In this document: one piece after another, positions 16,620-24,346 of the stretch
Numbering within the stretch: position 1 is the first letter of the stretch
How the letters are laid out: every line of letters begins with the position of its first letter
Source of the DNA: an uncultured Blautia sp.
Lineage (GTDB): Bacteria > Bacillota > Clostridia > Lachnospirales > Lachnospiraceae
Assembly (NCBI GenBank): GCA_937893675.1
Contig: CALBGI010000075.1
Location: 7,487-71,486 of the forward strand
Length of the DNA: 64,000 nt
Direction: 5' to 3'
Made by a program: the position numbers and the translations under genes
The notes under the pieces: generated by a model
Told to the model about the DNA's origin: nothing
The model's input: the letters and a program-made list of their open reading frames with translations, nothing else
Databases searched by the model: none

Positions 16620-17546
16620 ATGAAAATTTTGAAAAAGAACTATTACTCGCCAAAAACCATTCAAAAGGAGCAGGCACGTCAGCAAAGGCGGGCCTGCCGT
16701 CCACATTTATACGGAAAAAGAATTTCTTTTAAGGGACGCAATGGACAGCACATCAGCGCTCTGGTTTATAACGAGCGCAATCAGCATCCCGGCTATGTTA
16801 TTGTGGAAGTACACGGCGGCGGTTTTATGTATAATTCAGCGGCCGATGACGATGACTTCTGTCATCACATCCACCAAAAGCTCGGTATTCCTGTAATTTC
16901 CTGTGATTACCGGCTTTCTCCACAGTATCCGTTCCCAGTCGGACTTTTCGATGTTTATGACTGCGTCTGCCATGCTTTAAAGCTCACAGCGCTCAAAGCT
17001 CAGCCGGATAAAATCATTCTCTGGGGGCACAGCGCCGGTGCAAATCTTGCTGCCGGTACCGCATATCTTGCAACCCGGAACACGGATTTTTCTCCCTGCA
17101 TGCAGATACTGGATTATCCGTATATGGATCCTTACCGTGAAGCTTCGAAACGTGCACCCATCAAATACTCTGTTTCCGGTAAATTGATGGATACGTTTGC
17201 CTATTATTACACGAAAGAGCATCGTACTCTGAAAAATATCCTCATTTCACCGATTCTCTTTCCCGCTGAAAGCTTTGCTGCAATGCCCAAAACTTTTCTG
17301 CTTCTATGCGGGCGCGACAATCTGAATGAGGGCGGCAAAGCCTACGGAAAGCTTCTCCGAAAAGCCGGTATTCCCGTACAGTTCTATTACGTAAAAGAAG
17401 CGCTTCATGGTTTTATTGAAAATCATTATAATTATCCTTATATTTCACTTCTGACCAAACTGCAGATTACCAAAAAACAGCATACTCTTGCAGAACAGTC
17501 TGTCAAAGAAATTTGTCGTTGGATAAAAAGAGAGACAACGGAATAG
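16620..17546 (+). CDS. Alpha/beta hydrolase, HSL-type acetyl esterase
   Basis: A cytoplasmic esterase of 308 residues resembling hormone-sensitive-lipase-type acetyl esterases. It has the oxyanion motif HGGG at 65-68, nucleophile Ser138 in WGHSAGAN, acid Asp in LLCGRDNLNEGG and catalytic His in ALHGFIENH. Together with the deacetylase it suggests removal of acetyl or acyl groups from a sugar ligand brought in by the binding protein (inferred). A basic N-terminus of about 30 residues precedes the core. The stop codon lies within the loop of the cdd terminator hairpin, so the two transcripts meet here. Confidence 0.88.
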   Translation: MKILKKNYYSPKTIQKEQARQQRRACRPHLYGKRISFKGRNGQHISALVYNERNQHPGYVIVEVHGGGFMYNSAADDDDFCHHIHQKLGIPVISCDYRLSPQYPFPVGLFDVYDCVCHALKLTALKAQPDKIILWGHSAGANLAAGTAYLATRNTDFSPCMQILDYPYMDPYREASKRAPIKYSVSGKLMDTFAYYYTKEHRTLKNILISPILFPAESFAAMPKTFLLLCGRDNLNEGGKAYGKLLRKAGIPVQFYYVKEALHGFIENHYNYPYISLLTKLQITKKQHTLAEQSVKEICRWIKRETTE

Positions 17547-17563
17547 GCACTCCGTTGTCTCTC
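17530..17563 (-). terminator. Bidirectional hairpin terminator between the esterase gene and cdd
   Basis: A perfect 13-base inverted repeat (GAGAGACAACGGA at 17530-17542, complement at 17551-17563). On the minus strand TTTTTATCC follows, an excellent terminator for cdd; on the plus strand the tail is poorer. The repeat includes the last codons of the esterase gene. Confidence 0.85.
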
Positions 17564-17589
17564 TCATTCTCAGATTTACTTATATAGAG

Positions 17590-18003
17590 CTATTGCATAT
17601 CTTTCGCCGTAAAACTCAACGGCAGTAATTCCTCCAGCTTATAGACCTTATAATCTGCCTCCGTCCTGGGAAGAATCACCTGAAAGCTCTTGGGATCACA
17701 AAATTCCGCCATCACCTGGCGGCATATGCCGCAGGGCGCGCAATACTCGAAGCTGTCTGCCCCCATTGGCTTGCCCACAATGGCAATGGCCACAAAATCC
17801 CGTTTGCCCTCGTACACTGCGCGGAAAAACGCGGTGCGTTCCGCGCAGTTGCATGCGCCGTAGGAAGCGTTCTCTATGTTACATCCCCCATAAATACTTC
17901 CATCGCTGCACAGAAGCGCCGCGCCGACCTGAAATGAGGAATACGGAGCATATGCTTTTTTCTGAGCCTCAAAGGCTTCTCTGATCAATCTCTCAATATC
18001 CAT
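17590..18003 (-). CDS. cdd: Cytidine deaminase
   Basis: Converts cytidine and deoxycytidine to uridine forms in pyrimidine salvage. This 137-residue protein is of the tetrameric type. The zinc site consists of Cys53 in CNCAERTA (Glu55 the proton shuttle) and Cys91/Cys94 in APCGICRQ. FQVGAALLCSDG and GGCNIENAS are the conserved substrate-binding parts. It lies 17 bases after deoB, giving a nucleoside-salvage operon. Confidence 0.97.
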   Translation of the reverse strand: MDIERLIREAFEAQKKAYAPYSSFQVGAALLCSDGSIYGGCNIENASYGACNCAERTAFFRAVYEGKRDFVAIAIVGKPMGADSFEYCAPCGICRQVMAEFCDPKSFQVILPRTEADYKVYKLEELLPLSFTAKDMQ

Positions 18004-18020
18004 AGCCGCCTCCCTGTTAT

Positions 18021-19196
18021 CTAGGAATTCTTGATCTGCTGCCAGAAGCTTTCGCCCTTGATCTCTCCGGAAACATCAAACATTTCCAGAACCGTTGCCG
18101 CGATATCTGCAAAAGAAGCCCTGGTTCCAAGATTGACTCCTGCTTTGATCGCCTGACCGTAAGCAAGGAACGGCACCCGCTCTCTGCTGTGATCGGTTCC
18201 CCGAAATCCCGGATCGCACCCGTGGTCTGCCGTAATAAGTACCACGTCGTCCTCGCGCATATTGGCCATAAATTCTCCCAGCTGTCTGTCAAATACAGTT
18301 GCCGCATTGGCATAGCCGTCTACGTCATTGCGGTGTCCGTACAGCATGTCAAAATCCACCAGATTCACAAAGCAGAGGCCTTTGAAATCCTCCTTCTGAA
18401 TTTCCAGGGTCTTGTTCATGCCGTCCACATTATTTTCAATGGAAACCGTCGTCTGGATGCTTTTTCCCGCAAAAATATCGTAAATCTTGCCCACGCCTCT
18501 GGACGCAAGACCGTTCTCCACCAAAACATCCATCATGGTGGGCGCCGGCGGCATCAGAGAAAAATCATGCCGATGCGGCGTGCGGGTATAATTGCCGCTT
18601 TCGCCCACAAAAGGTCTTGCGATCACTCTGCCCACACTGTGCTCTCCTGTGAGAAGTTCCCTCGCTGTGCGGCAGGCTTCATAAAGCTCCTCCAGCGGAA
18701 CGATTTCCTCGTGCGCCGCAATCTGGAACACACTGTCCGCAGAGGTATATACAATAAAATCGCCGCTCTTTACATGCGCGTCGCCGTAGTCTTTGATGAC
18801 CTCGGTCCCGGAATACGGTTTGTTACAGAGCACTCCCCTCCCGGTCCTTCTGGAGAACTCATCCAGAAGCTCCTTCGGAAATCCATCGGGATAAACCGGA
18901 AGCGGTTTTTCGGAAATAACTCCCGCAATCTCCCAATGTCCAATGGTAGTATCCTTTCCTTTGGAGCTCTCTGTCAGCCTTCCGAACGCGCCAACAGGAG
19001 CTGCTTCCTCAGGCCCGCAGTCCACACCGTCAATATTAAAAAGCCCCATTTTGCACATATTCGGCGTACTGTACTTGGGGGATGAGGTAATTGTCTTCAG
19101 TGTATTGCTTCCTTCATCTCCGAAATCGGCCGCGTCCGGCGCATGGCCGATTCCATAGCTGTCCAAAACAATGAGAAATACTCGTCTTACATCCAT
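18021..19196 (-). CDS. deoB: Phosphopentomutase
   Basis: Interconverts ribose- or deoxyribose-1-phosphate and the 5-phosphate, linking nucleoside breakdown to sugar metabolism. The 391-residue metalloenzyme has the alkaline-phosphatase-superfamily signatures: LDSYGIGHAPDA (metal Asp11), GKDTTIGHWE with the phosphorylated Thr, ITADHGCDPGFRGTDHSRE and metal-binding LVDFDMLYGHRNDV. A GGAGG site precedes the start. A palindrome at 19242-19254 in the upstream region may be an operator. Confidence 0.97.
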   Translation of the reverse strand: MDVRRVFLIVLDSYGIGHAPDAADFGDEGSNTLKTITSSPKYSTPNMCKMGLFNIDGVDCGPEEAAPVGAFGRLTESSKGKDTTIGHWEIAGVISEKPLPVYPDGFPKELLDEFSRRTGRGVLCNKPYSGTEVIKDYGDAHVKSGDFIVYTSADSVFQIAAHEEIVPLEELYEACRTARELLTGEHSVGRVIARPFVGESGNYTRTPHRHDFSLMPPAPTMMDVLVENGLASRGVGKIYDIFAGKSIQTTVSIENNVDGMNKTLEIQKEDFKGLCFVNLVDFDMLYGHRNDVDGYANAATVFDRQLGEFMANMREDDVVLITADHGCDPGFRGTDHSRERVPFLAYGQAIKAGVNLGTRASFADIAATVLEMFDVSGEIKGESFWQQIKNS

Positions 19197-19241
19197 ATTT
19201 CCGCCTCCTTAAGTCTTTTCCCCATTTTAGCATATTCTCAG

Positions 19242-19254
19242 GTGGATTATCCAC
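19242..19254. promoter_or_regulatory. Palindrome near the deoB promoter
   Basis: GTGGAT-T-ATCCAC, a perfect six-base dyad. On the minus strand it overlaps a weak TGGATA -35; TAAAAT follows after 18 bases. An operator for the salvage genes is possible. Confidence 0.35.
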
Positions 19255-19261
19255 TGTATTA

Positions 19262-19309
19262 TAAAAAAAACCGCCCTGAAATTCAGCTTCATTGAATCCC
19301 GGGGCAGTT
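19262..19309 (-). terminator. Terminator after the spore protein gene
   Basis: Minus-strand AACTGCCC pairs with GGGCGGTT, with an inner ATTCA/TGAAT pairing, then a run of eight T. It ends the SASP transcript. Confidence 0.8.
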
Positions 19310-19312
19310 TTT

Positions 19313-19510
19313 CTAATTTGTCTGCTTTTTCTTTCGTTTTTTTGTCATCAGCCCGCCAATCCGGCCGGTCTCTTTTGCAGAAAGGCTTTTCCAGCCGCTC
19401 TCCAGCACCTGATCCAAAAGTCCCAGCTCCTCTGCAATTTCGTATTTCATTTTTTCTTCCGGCGAAAGCTCGCCTGACAGATACGCTTTTACCTCTTTGT
19501 CCTTGTTCAT
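19313..19510 (-). CDS. Alpha/beta-type small acid-soluble spore protein (divergent)
   Basis: A 65-residue protein of the family that coats and protects DNA in spores. Signature parts are the germination-protease site KYEIAEELG (cleavage expected after Glu24), ESGWKSLSAKETGRIGG with the DNA-contact Gly-Trp and Gly-Arg-Ile-Gly-Gly, and a basic tail. It differs from the textbook form: the N-terminus is short and acidic, and the end is very lysine-rich (MTKKRKKKQ) instead of the usual MxKRLIE-type end. The ATG at 19510 is chosen because AAGGAG lies 8 bases before it; the in-frame GTG at 19519 overlaps that site. Expression by sigma-G is expected for the family, but I could not point to a promoter. 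Confidence 0.88.
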   Translation of the reverse strand: MNKDKEVKAYLSGELSPEEKMKYEIAEELGLLDQVLESGWKSLSAKETGRIGGLMTKKRKKKQTN

Positions 19511-19573
19511 GTCTCGCACTCCTTATTTTTGTTTCTTCTGGAGTATGGACAAAAAGAACGTCTCTTATACCTG

Positions 19574-19756
19574 CTATCTTGGAATGACAATGGCCGCTAT
19601 GAGATAGGCCCAGATTCCCGCACCCCCGAAGCAGGTGAGAAGGATCCACGCCAGACGCACCAGGGTCGGGTCAATGTCAAAATATTCCGCAATTCCGCCG
19701 CACACACCGCACAGCATATAGTTTACCGAAGATTTATACAGTCTTTTATTACTCAT
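19574..19756 (-). CDS. PspC-domain membrane protein
   Basis: A 60-residue protein, just the PspC domain: RLYKSSVNYMLCGVCGGIAEYFDIDPTLVR, then one membrane helix (about 34-57) ending in VIPR. PspC proteins are tied to envelope-stress sensing. The gene is the last of the padR operon, 29 bases after the DUF4097 gene, which fits a membrane-stress unit. Confidence 0.92.
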   Translation of the reverse strand: MSNKRLYKSSVNYMLCGVCGGIAEYFDIDPTLVRLAWILLTCFGGAGIWAYLIAAIVIPR

Positions 19757-19785
19757 AATAGCTCCTCTCTTTTGCCTGATTGCCG

Positions 19786-20688
19786 TTATGCCGCAAAATC
19801 CACCTCAACAGATCCTGCGCCGCACTCCAGTTCCAGATATTTCTTTGCGCCCTCATTGCGGATGTTTTTCTCCATGCCAAGCGCGCTGTAGCTGTCCTCT
19901 CCCAGGAGTATTTCGCCTGCTTTGCACTCCAGCTGTGCATTCCAGTCTGTCTGCGCCCCGTCAAGAGTCAGATTCATCTCGCCCATACCGCATTCGCCTT
20001 CCACGCTGTCAGCAGTCAGAGCTTCCACGGTAAGAGCGCCTGTGCCCACGCTGAAGCCCGCCTCACGAGCCACAATTTTTTCAAGTCCGTCAAAGGTTCC
20101 GGCTCCCACAGACACATCCAGCTCATCGGCCTCCACAGCACCCATCGTCACAGTCCCTTTCTCTACCTCGATGTCCAGCTTGCGAAAACGGCTGTCCTGC
20201 GGGTAGAACACCTGAATGACGCGGCCTTCCTCTGCCCTGCTGTTGCTTTCAATCTCCACACCGTTCTCGTCTGTGTGCACCCGCACAGCTTCCTCCGGAT
20301 CATCGTAAATTTCCACACGGACAACACTTCCCTCGTAGGGCTCCATGCTCAGATCATCATAGCGGAGAGAAAGCTCCAATTCTTCCACATGCTCCAGCTC
20401 GTATACACGGCTTGCGTCTTCCCCGGAAGATTCCAGCACCTTTGCGGATGCATGTTCTCCATTCCAATCGTCTTCCTCCCAGTCATCGTCGTCCCAGTCA
20501 TCGTCCCATTTATGCGTTACGGCCGTCACCGACTCTCTGCCCATATGCTCCAGCCTGTTTTTCATATGCCGCAGAAAATTCACACTTTCTGTCGTAGCCC
20601 CCATGGCAACACCGGCAGTGGTAAAACCAATTCCGCCTACAACCAGAACCAGGGTTAAGATCAGCATTATTTTCACGAATTTTTTCAT
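19786..20688 (-). CDS. DUF4097 family beta-repeat protein
   Basis: A 300-residue protein with an N-terminal signal-anchor or signal peptide (5-27), a linker with an unusual Trp/Asp stretch (WDDDWDDDDWEEDDWNG, about 61-78), and then about 200 residues of short beta-strand repeats (GAGTFDGLEKI, GMGEMNLTL, GAGSVEVDF). This right-handed beta-helix style is typical of DUF4097. The bulk should lie outside the membrane. Its start overlaps the end of the DUF1700 gene by four bases (ATGA). Role unknown; such genes commonly sit with PadR and HAAS-domain genes. Confidence 0.85.
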   Translation of the reverse strand: MKKFVKIMLILTLVLVVGGIGFTTAGVAMGATTESVNFLRHMKNRLEHMGRESVTAVTHKWDDDWDDDDWEEDDWNGEHASAKVLESSGEDASRVYELEHVEELELSLRYDDLSMEPYEGSVVRVEIYDDPEEAVRVHTDENGVEIESNSRAEEGRVIQVFYPQDSRFRKLDIEVEKGTVTMGAVEADELDVSVGAGTFDGLEKIVAREAGFSVGTGALTVEALTADSVEGECGMGEMNLTLDGAQTDWNAQLECKAGEILLGEDSYSALGMEKNIRNEGAKKYLELECGAGSVEVDFAA

Positions 20689-21416
20689 ATTTCTCTACCT
20701 TCCTTTCTCGGTCTGTGGAGAAGATTCCCACAGAAATCTGTTATTTTTCTCAACAGTTTCGGCAGAATACGCAGCGCCAGCCATACCAGAAGCGTAAGGA
20801 TCAAAATTCCTCCCGCCAGCATCAGACAGCCGATTCCTATAGTGAGAAGTCCTGCTGCCGGATAGGTGAAGCAAAGGCCGATCCCTGCTGCCATGCAGGC
20901 AATGCCAGCCACCAGAAGTCCCAGCATACATGCTCCCGCTATAAACACCGCCAAAAACGGAGCCAGAAGAACCGCAGCCAAAACTCCAAAGATTCCGCCT
21001 GCGCCGCCGATGATCAGCGGTGAAAGGAATACCAGCAGGATCAGCAGCAGAATCGTTCTTGCGTTGCTGCGCTTCGGTTCCCGATATCCCCGCTCAGCAC
21101 GGCTTTGTGTTTTTTTTCCGTTTTCATCATCTCGAAAATCGTTTCCCGGATACTTTACATCCTTTTCCTCTCTCGTGTCGCGATAACCGTTTTCTGTGTA
21201 TTCGCCGTAATCTTCACTGCCTTCATTCAGGTCCGCTTTGATGATCGCGGCAACCTTGCCCGGGCTTCCCAGCTCCCGGATCACAGCAGCCTCGTTTTCC
21301 GGCCCTGCTTCATCGAAATAGCTCTCGTAATAGTCAAGAGCCTCCTGCCTTTCGGCTTCGGATATATCGGAAAGCAGTTTTTTCAGCTGTTCCATAAACT
21401 GCGTTCTGTTCATCAT
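20685..21416 (-). CDS. DUF1700/HAAS-domain membrane protein
   Basis: A 243-residue protein. Residues 1-60 form the helical HAAS domain (MNRTQFMEQLKKLLSDISEAERQEALDYYESYFDEAG), followed by a charged linker. Four hydrophobic segments between about 120 and 220 should be membrane helices. HAAS domains couple PadR regulators to membrane proteins in many Firmicutes. Four-base overlaps at both ends (with padR and the DUF4097 gene) indicate a tightly coupled operon. Confidence 0.9.
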   Translation of the reverse strand: MMNRTQFMEQLKKLLSDISEAERQEALDYYESYFDEAGPENEAAVIRELGSPGKVAAIIKADLNEGSEDYGEYTENGYRDTREEKDVKYPGNDFRDDENGKKTQSRAERGYREPKRSNARTILLLILLVFLSPLIIGGAGGIFGVLAAVLLAPFLAVFIAGACMLGLLVAGIACMAAGIGLCFTYPAAGLLTIGIGCLMLAGGILILTLLVWLALRILPKLLRKITDFCGNLLHRPRKEGREI

Positions 21417-21733
21417 TGTATTCCTCCCTCAAACATCCTGGATATTTTTGTGGAATAATTCTTCCACTCAATCTTATACAAGTTCAGCTGTGCTGCGCCT
21501 TTCTCCGTCAGCTTATAGTATCTGCGGTTGCGGCCCGCATATGCCTGGTCATAGACCTCCAGGCAGTCATCTTTCTGAAGTCTGCGCAAAACCGGGTACA
21601 GTGTAGATTCCGAAACATCCAGTACACCTCGGACATCCTGGGTAATCTTGTAGCCGTAGGTTCCTTCCTCGTCCTGTGAGACCACCGCCAAAACAATGGC
21701 ATCCAGAAGGGCGGCTCCTGTGTTAAATACCAT
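21413..21733 (-). CDS. PadR-family transcriptional regulator
   Basis: A 106-residue repressor-type protein, the first gene of the operon. The winged helix is visible: YGYKITQDVRGVLDVSESTLYPVLRRLQKDDCLEVY, then GRNRRYYKLTEKG, the typical wing. The dimerisation helix at the end is short, as in the small PadR-s1 class. An AAGGAG site stands seven bases before the ATG. AT-rich repeats around its promoter (21783-21852) are likely binding sites for self-regulation (inferred). Confidence 0.93.
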   Translation of the reverse strand: MVFNTGAALLDAIVLAVVSQDEEGTYGYKITQDVRGVLDVSESTLYPVLRRLQKDDCLEVYDQAYAGRNRRYYKLTEKGAAQLNLYKIEWKNYSTKISRMFEGGIQ

Positions 21734-21782
21734 GCCCTCACTCCTTGTCTGTTATAATCTGTATCTTATTTTTCCAAACAAA

Positions 21783-21852
21783 ATAATATTGTTTCGTTAT
21801 GTAATATTGTTTTGTTGATAATACTATATATTATATAATATAGTTTTGTCAA
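21783..21852 (-). promoter_or_regulatory. padR operon promoter with repeated operator-like elements
   Basis: Minus-strand TTGACA (21852-21847), 18-base spacer, TATAGT (21828-21823). On the plus strand TAATATTGTTT occurs near 21785 and again near 21812, and TAATATAGTTTTG near 21837. These spaced AT-rich repeats cover the promoter and early transcript and are good candidates for PadR binding. Confidence 0.6.
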
Positions 21853-21857
21853 CAGTA

Positions 21858-21886
21858 TTTTGAAATAAATTTGCTTCCTGTATAAT
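21858..21886 (+). promoter_or_regulatory. Candidate rsmF promoter
   Basis: TTTTGA, 17-base spacer, perfect TATAAT (21881-21886), 30 bases before the ATG. It is divergent from, and next to, the padR promoter. Confidence 0.5.
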
Positions 21887-21915
21887 ATATCCAAAACCAG
21901 AAAGGATTTTACCCA

Positions 21916-23328
21916 ATGACACCAATCTGTCCCCCTGTTATCCCCTCCACCTTCCTTGCACGTATGCAGGAAATGCTTGGCGGGGATTATGACGATTTTA
22001 TAAAAAGCTACGAAAACTCCAGAACCTTTGGCCTGAGAGTCAACACAGCCAAAATTTCCTGCGAGGAATTTGAACGCCTGGTTCCCTTTCCTGTAAAACG
22101 GATTCCCTGGATCAAAAACGGCTATTTTTATACAGAGGACGCACGTCCCTCCCGCTGTCCGCTGTACCAGGCCGGACTTTACTACCTTCAGGAGCCAAGC
22201 GCCATGACGCCTGCCGCCAGACTTCCGGTCATGCCCGGCGACTACGTTCTGGATCTGTGCGCTGCCCCCGGCGGCAAGGCAACCGCTCTGGGCGCTTCTT
22301 TAAATGGCGAGGGACTTCTTGTGGCAAATGATATCAGTGCCTCCCGGGCGCGGGCGCTTCTGCGCAATATTGAGCTCTTCGGCATTTCCAATGTCTTTGT
22401 GGCAAATGAAAAACCGGAGAAGCTGGCAAAACTTTTTCCGGAATACTTTGACAAGATCATGTTGGACGCCCCCTGCTCCGGCGAGGGAATGTTCCGCAAA
22501 GAAGAAGCGCTGGCCAGAGACTGGACGCCGGAAAAATCAAAGGAGCTTTCCCTGATCCAAAAGGATTTGATCCTGAAGGCCGCCGATATGCTCCGCCCCG
22601 GCGGTATGCTTTTGTACTCCACCTGCACCTTTGCCCCGGCAGAGGACGAAGAAACGGTTTCTTACCTGCTGGAAAAACGCCCCGATATGGAGCTTATCGA
22701 TATGGAAGGATACGAAGGCTTCTCCAGCGGCATTCCCTCCTGGGGAAACGGCAGCGAGGCTCTGAAAAAATGCGTGCGGATTTTCCCCCACAAAATGGAC
22801 GGAGAAGGACATTTTCTGGCTCTTTTCCAAAAATCCGGCCAGAGCACTCCCTGTGCCGCCTCTGCCGCGCCCCGCGCCAGACTCCCCAAAGACGCACGAA
22901 ACTATCTGGAAACCTTTTTTGAAGAAATCGGCCTGAAAACCCTGGGCGGCAGGCCCTTTGACTGGAACCGCGTCGAGGTCCGTAAAGACAGCCTCTACTA
23001 TCTGCCTCCGGCAGATACTGATTTTCGCGGTGTGACCTTTCTCAGAAACGGACTGTTTCTGGGGGAACTAAAGAAAAACCGCTTTGAACCCTCTCAGCCT
23101 CTGGCCCTGGCTCTGCACAAAGAGGATGTAGACAGCCGCATTTCTCTGGCTGTTTCTGACGAACGGCTCACACGGTATTTAAAGGGCGAAACCCTCTCCA
23201 TTCTCCCGGAGGAGGCTGCCCACCCAAAAGGCTGGCAGCTGCTCTGTGTGGAAGGCTTTCCTCTTGGCTTCGGAAAGCTCGTCAACGGAATCCTGAAAAA
23301 CAAATACCCTGCAGGCTGGCGTGTATAA
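21916..23328 (+). CDS. 16S rRNA m5C methyltransferase, RsmF/NOL1-NOP2-sun family
   Basis: Methylates C5 of a cytosine in rRNA using S-adenosylmethionine. The 470-residue protein has an N-terminal RNA-binding part, then a methyltransferase core: LDLCAAPGGKATALGA near residue 110, ANDISASRARALLRN, MLDAPCSGEGMFRKEE with one catalytic Cys, and YSTCTFAPAEDEETV with the other. The C-terminal half carries the RsmF-type extra domain ending in FPLGFGKLVNGILKNKYPAGWR. It is a single-gene unit ending at its own terminator; which cytosine it modifies cannot be told. Confidence 0.92.
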   Translation: MTPICPPVIPSTFLARMQEMLGGDYDDFIKSYENSRTFGLRVNTAKISCEEFERLVPFPVKRIPWIKNGYFYTEDARPSRCPLYQAGLYYLQEPSAMTPAARLPVMPGDYVLDLCAAPGGKATALGASLNGEGLLVANDISASRARALLRNIELFGISNVFVANEKPEKLAKLFPEYFDKIMLDAPCSGEGMFRKEEALARDWTPEKSKELSLIQKDLILKAADMLRPGGMLLYSTCTFAPAEDEETVSYLLEKRPDMELIDMEGYEGFSSGIPSWGNGSEALKKCVRIFPHKMDGEGHFLALFQKSGQSTPCAASAAPRARLPKDARNYLETFFEEIGLKTLGGRPFDWNRVEVRKDSLYYLPPADTDFRGVTFLRNGLFLGELKKNRFEPSQPLALALHKEDVDSRISLAVSDERLTRYLKGETLSILPEEAAHPKGWQLLCVEGFPLGFGKLVNGILKNKYPAGWRV

Positions 23329-23349
23329 CACCGGCCCGCAGGGCTTTTT
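23308..23349 (+). terminator. Terminator of the rsmF-like gene
   Basis: CCCTGCAGGC (23308-23317) pairs with GCCCGCAGGG (23334-23343) across one mismatch; TTTTT follows. The stop codon is in the loop region, and the end of the convergent DUF5655 gene touches the T run. Confidence 0.7.
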
Positions 23350-23743
23350 ACTTTCTGCCTTTTGCCATGGAAAAATCATGGGCCTCTTTCACCCAGCACA
23401 TGAGTTCTTCATCCACATCCTCCGGGGAATACACTGGAATGTGATGCGTCCAGCGACGAGGATACGGCTCGGTCGCCACGGCGATCCGCGAGGATTTCAG
23501 CTCACAGGGAAGCCCCAGCGTCACCAGAAGGAATTCTCCCGAAAATCCCGGGATTTTCCGCTGCGGCAGCGAAACTGCAGCAAAATTGTACCGTTCAGAA
23601 TAAGTGATCTGCGTTTTCTGCACCCGCACCTGCACTCCTTCAAATGCCTCTGTCACTTTCTCGTCAAATGCCGCAAACACCGCAAAAAGCTCCGGCTTTT
23701 TCTCAAAAAACTGCATGGCTGCAAGGCTGCCTTCTTTGTTCAT
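23348..23743 (-). CDS. DUF5655-like protein
   Basis: A 131-residue cytoplasmic protein. Sequence such as FFEKKPELFAVFAAFDEKV, VRVQKTQITYSERYNFAAVSLP, LVTLGLPCELKSSRIAVATEPYPRRWTHHIPV and ELMCWVKEAHDF matches my recollection of DUF5655, a small domain of unknown function related to DUF1801-like folds. The frame is open back to 23839, but the ATG at 23743 has a GAAGGG site about 9 bases upstream (and AAGGAG directly touching it) and gives the usual size. Convergent with the rsmF-like gene. Confidence 0.75.
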   Translation of the reverse strand: MNKEGSLAAMQFFEKKPELFAVFAAFDEKVTEAFEGVQVRVQKTQITYSERYNFAAVSLPQRKIPGFSGEFLLVTLGLPCELKSSRIAVATEPYPRRWTHHIPVYSPEDVDEELMCWVKEAHDFSMAKGRK

Positions 23744-23825
23744 CTCCTTATCCCTTCTTTCTTGATATTTTCTTATGAAACTGCTGCTCCGTATGCCACG
23801 GATATGAAATTGATAAACGGGATTT

Positions 23826-24206
23826 TTATTCTTTGCCATTCAACAGTTGATTTACTCTTTCAACTGGAAATCGGTCTTCCATGTCAATTATTTCAAACAA
23901 ATTTAGCGGCAATTCTTTTTCTCCGATCAGCGTAAGATATTCATCGACAGCCCTGCGGTCAATCATAATTTTTCCATGACCAGCCCAATGACGATTGCTC
24001 TCTTTCTTTTTCAAACCAGAAATCCAATATTCATCGCCGTTTTCAATATCCACATAGTTTGAATATCCACCATTATATTTTTGAAAAGCATGGTCATTAA
24101 AGTAAATCGTTTTCTTGGTTTTTGAAGTTTTCACATATCCAATCCATGCTGGGCCATCATCAGAATAGCCGGTTTTCAGTTCCACATACATTAAGTCTCT
24201 GATCAT
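23826..24206 (-). CDS. Hypothetical protein, AT-rich
   Basis: A 126-residue soluble protein beginning MIRDLMYVELKTGYSDDGPA, with many aromatic residues and a WIGYVKTSKTKKTIYFNDHAFQ stretch. I do not recognise a family; no signal, membrane or catalytic motif stands out. The ATG at 24206 is chosen because AGGAG lies eight bases upstream; the longer frame to 24290 would run into the opposite-facing MATE promoter. The gene looks clearly poorer in G+C than the rsmF and MATE genes on either side (about a third by eye), which hints at later acquisition. Confidence 0.7.
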   Translation of the reverse strand: MIRDLMYVELKTGYSDDGPAWIGYVKTSKTKKTIYFNDHAFQKYNGGYSNYVDIENGDEYWISGLKKKESNRHWAGHGKIMIDRRAVDEYLTLIGEKELPLNLFEIIDMEDRFPVERVNQLLNGKE

Positions 24207-24274
24207 TTCTATCACTCCTGACTTTATATCCTGCACAATAACACGCACAGATTTCCCGCAACAGTTTTCCCCTC

Positions 24275-24303
24275 TTGACAACGGTTTCATTTCCCGTTAA
24301 AGT
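24275..24303 (+). promoter_or_regulatory. Promoter of the first MATE gene
   Basis: Perfect TTGACA (24275-24280), 17-base spacer, TAAAGT (24298-24303), 43 bases before the chosen ATG at 24347. Confidence 0.65.
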
Positions 24304-24346
24304 GAACCACAAACGCAGATTTTTATTTACGAAAGAGGAATTTTTT

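Noticed and set aside
23744..23839. Longer start of the DUF5655-like gene
   Set aside because: The extension overlaps the end of the neighbouring gene and has atypical composition; a better start context lies at 23743.
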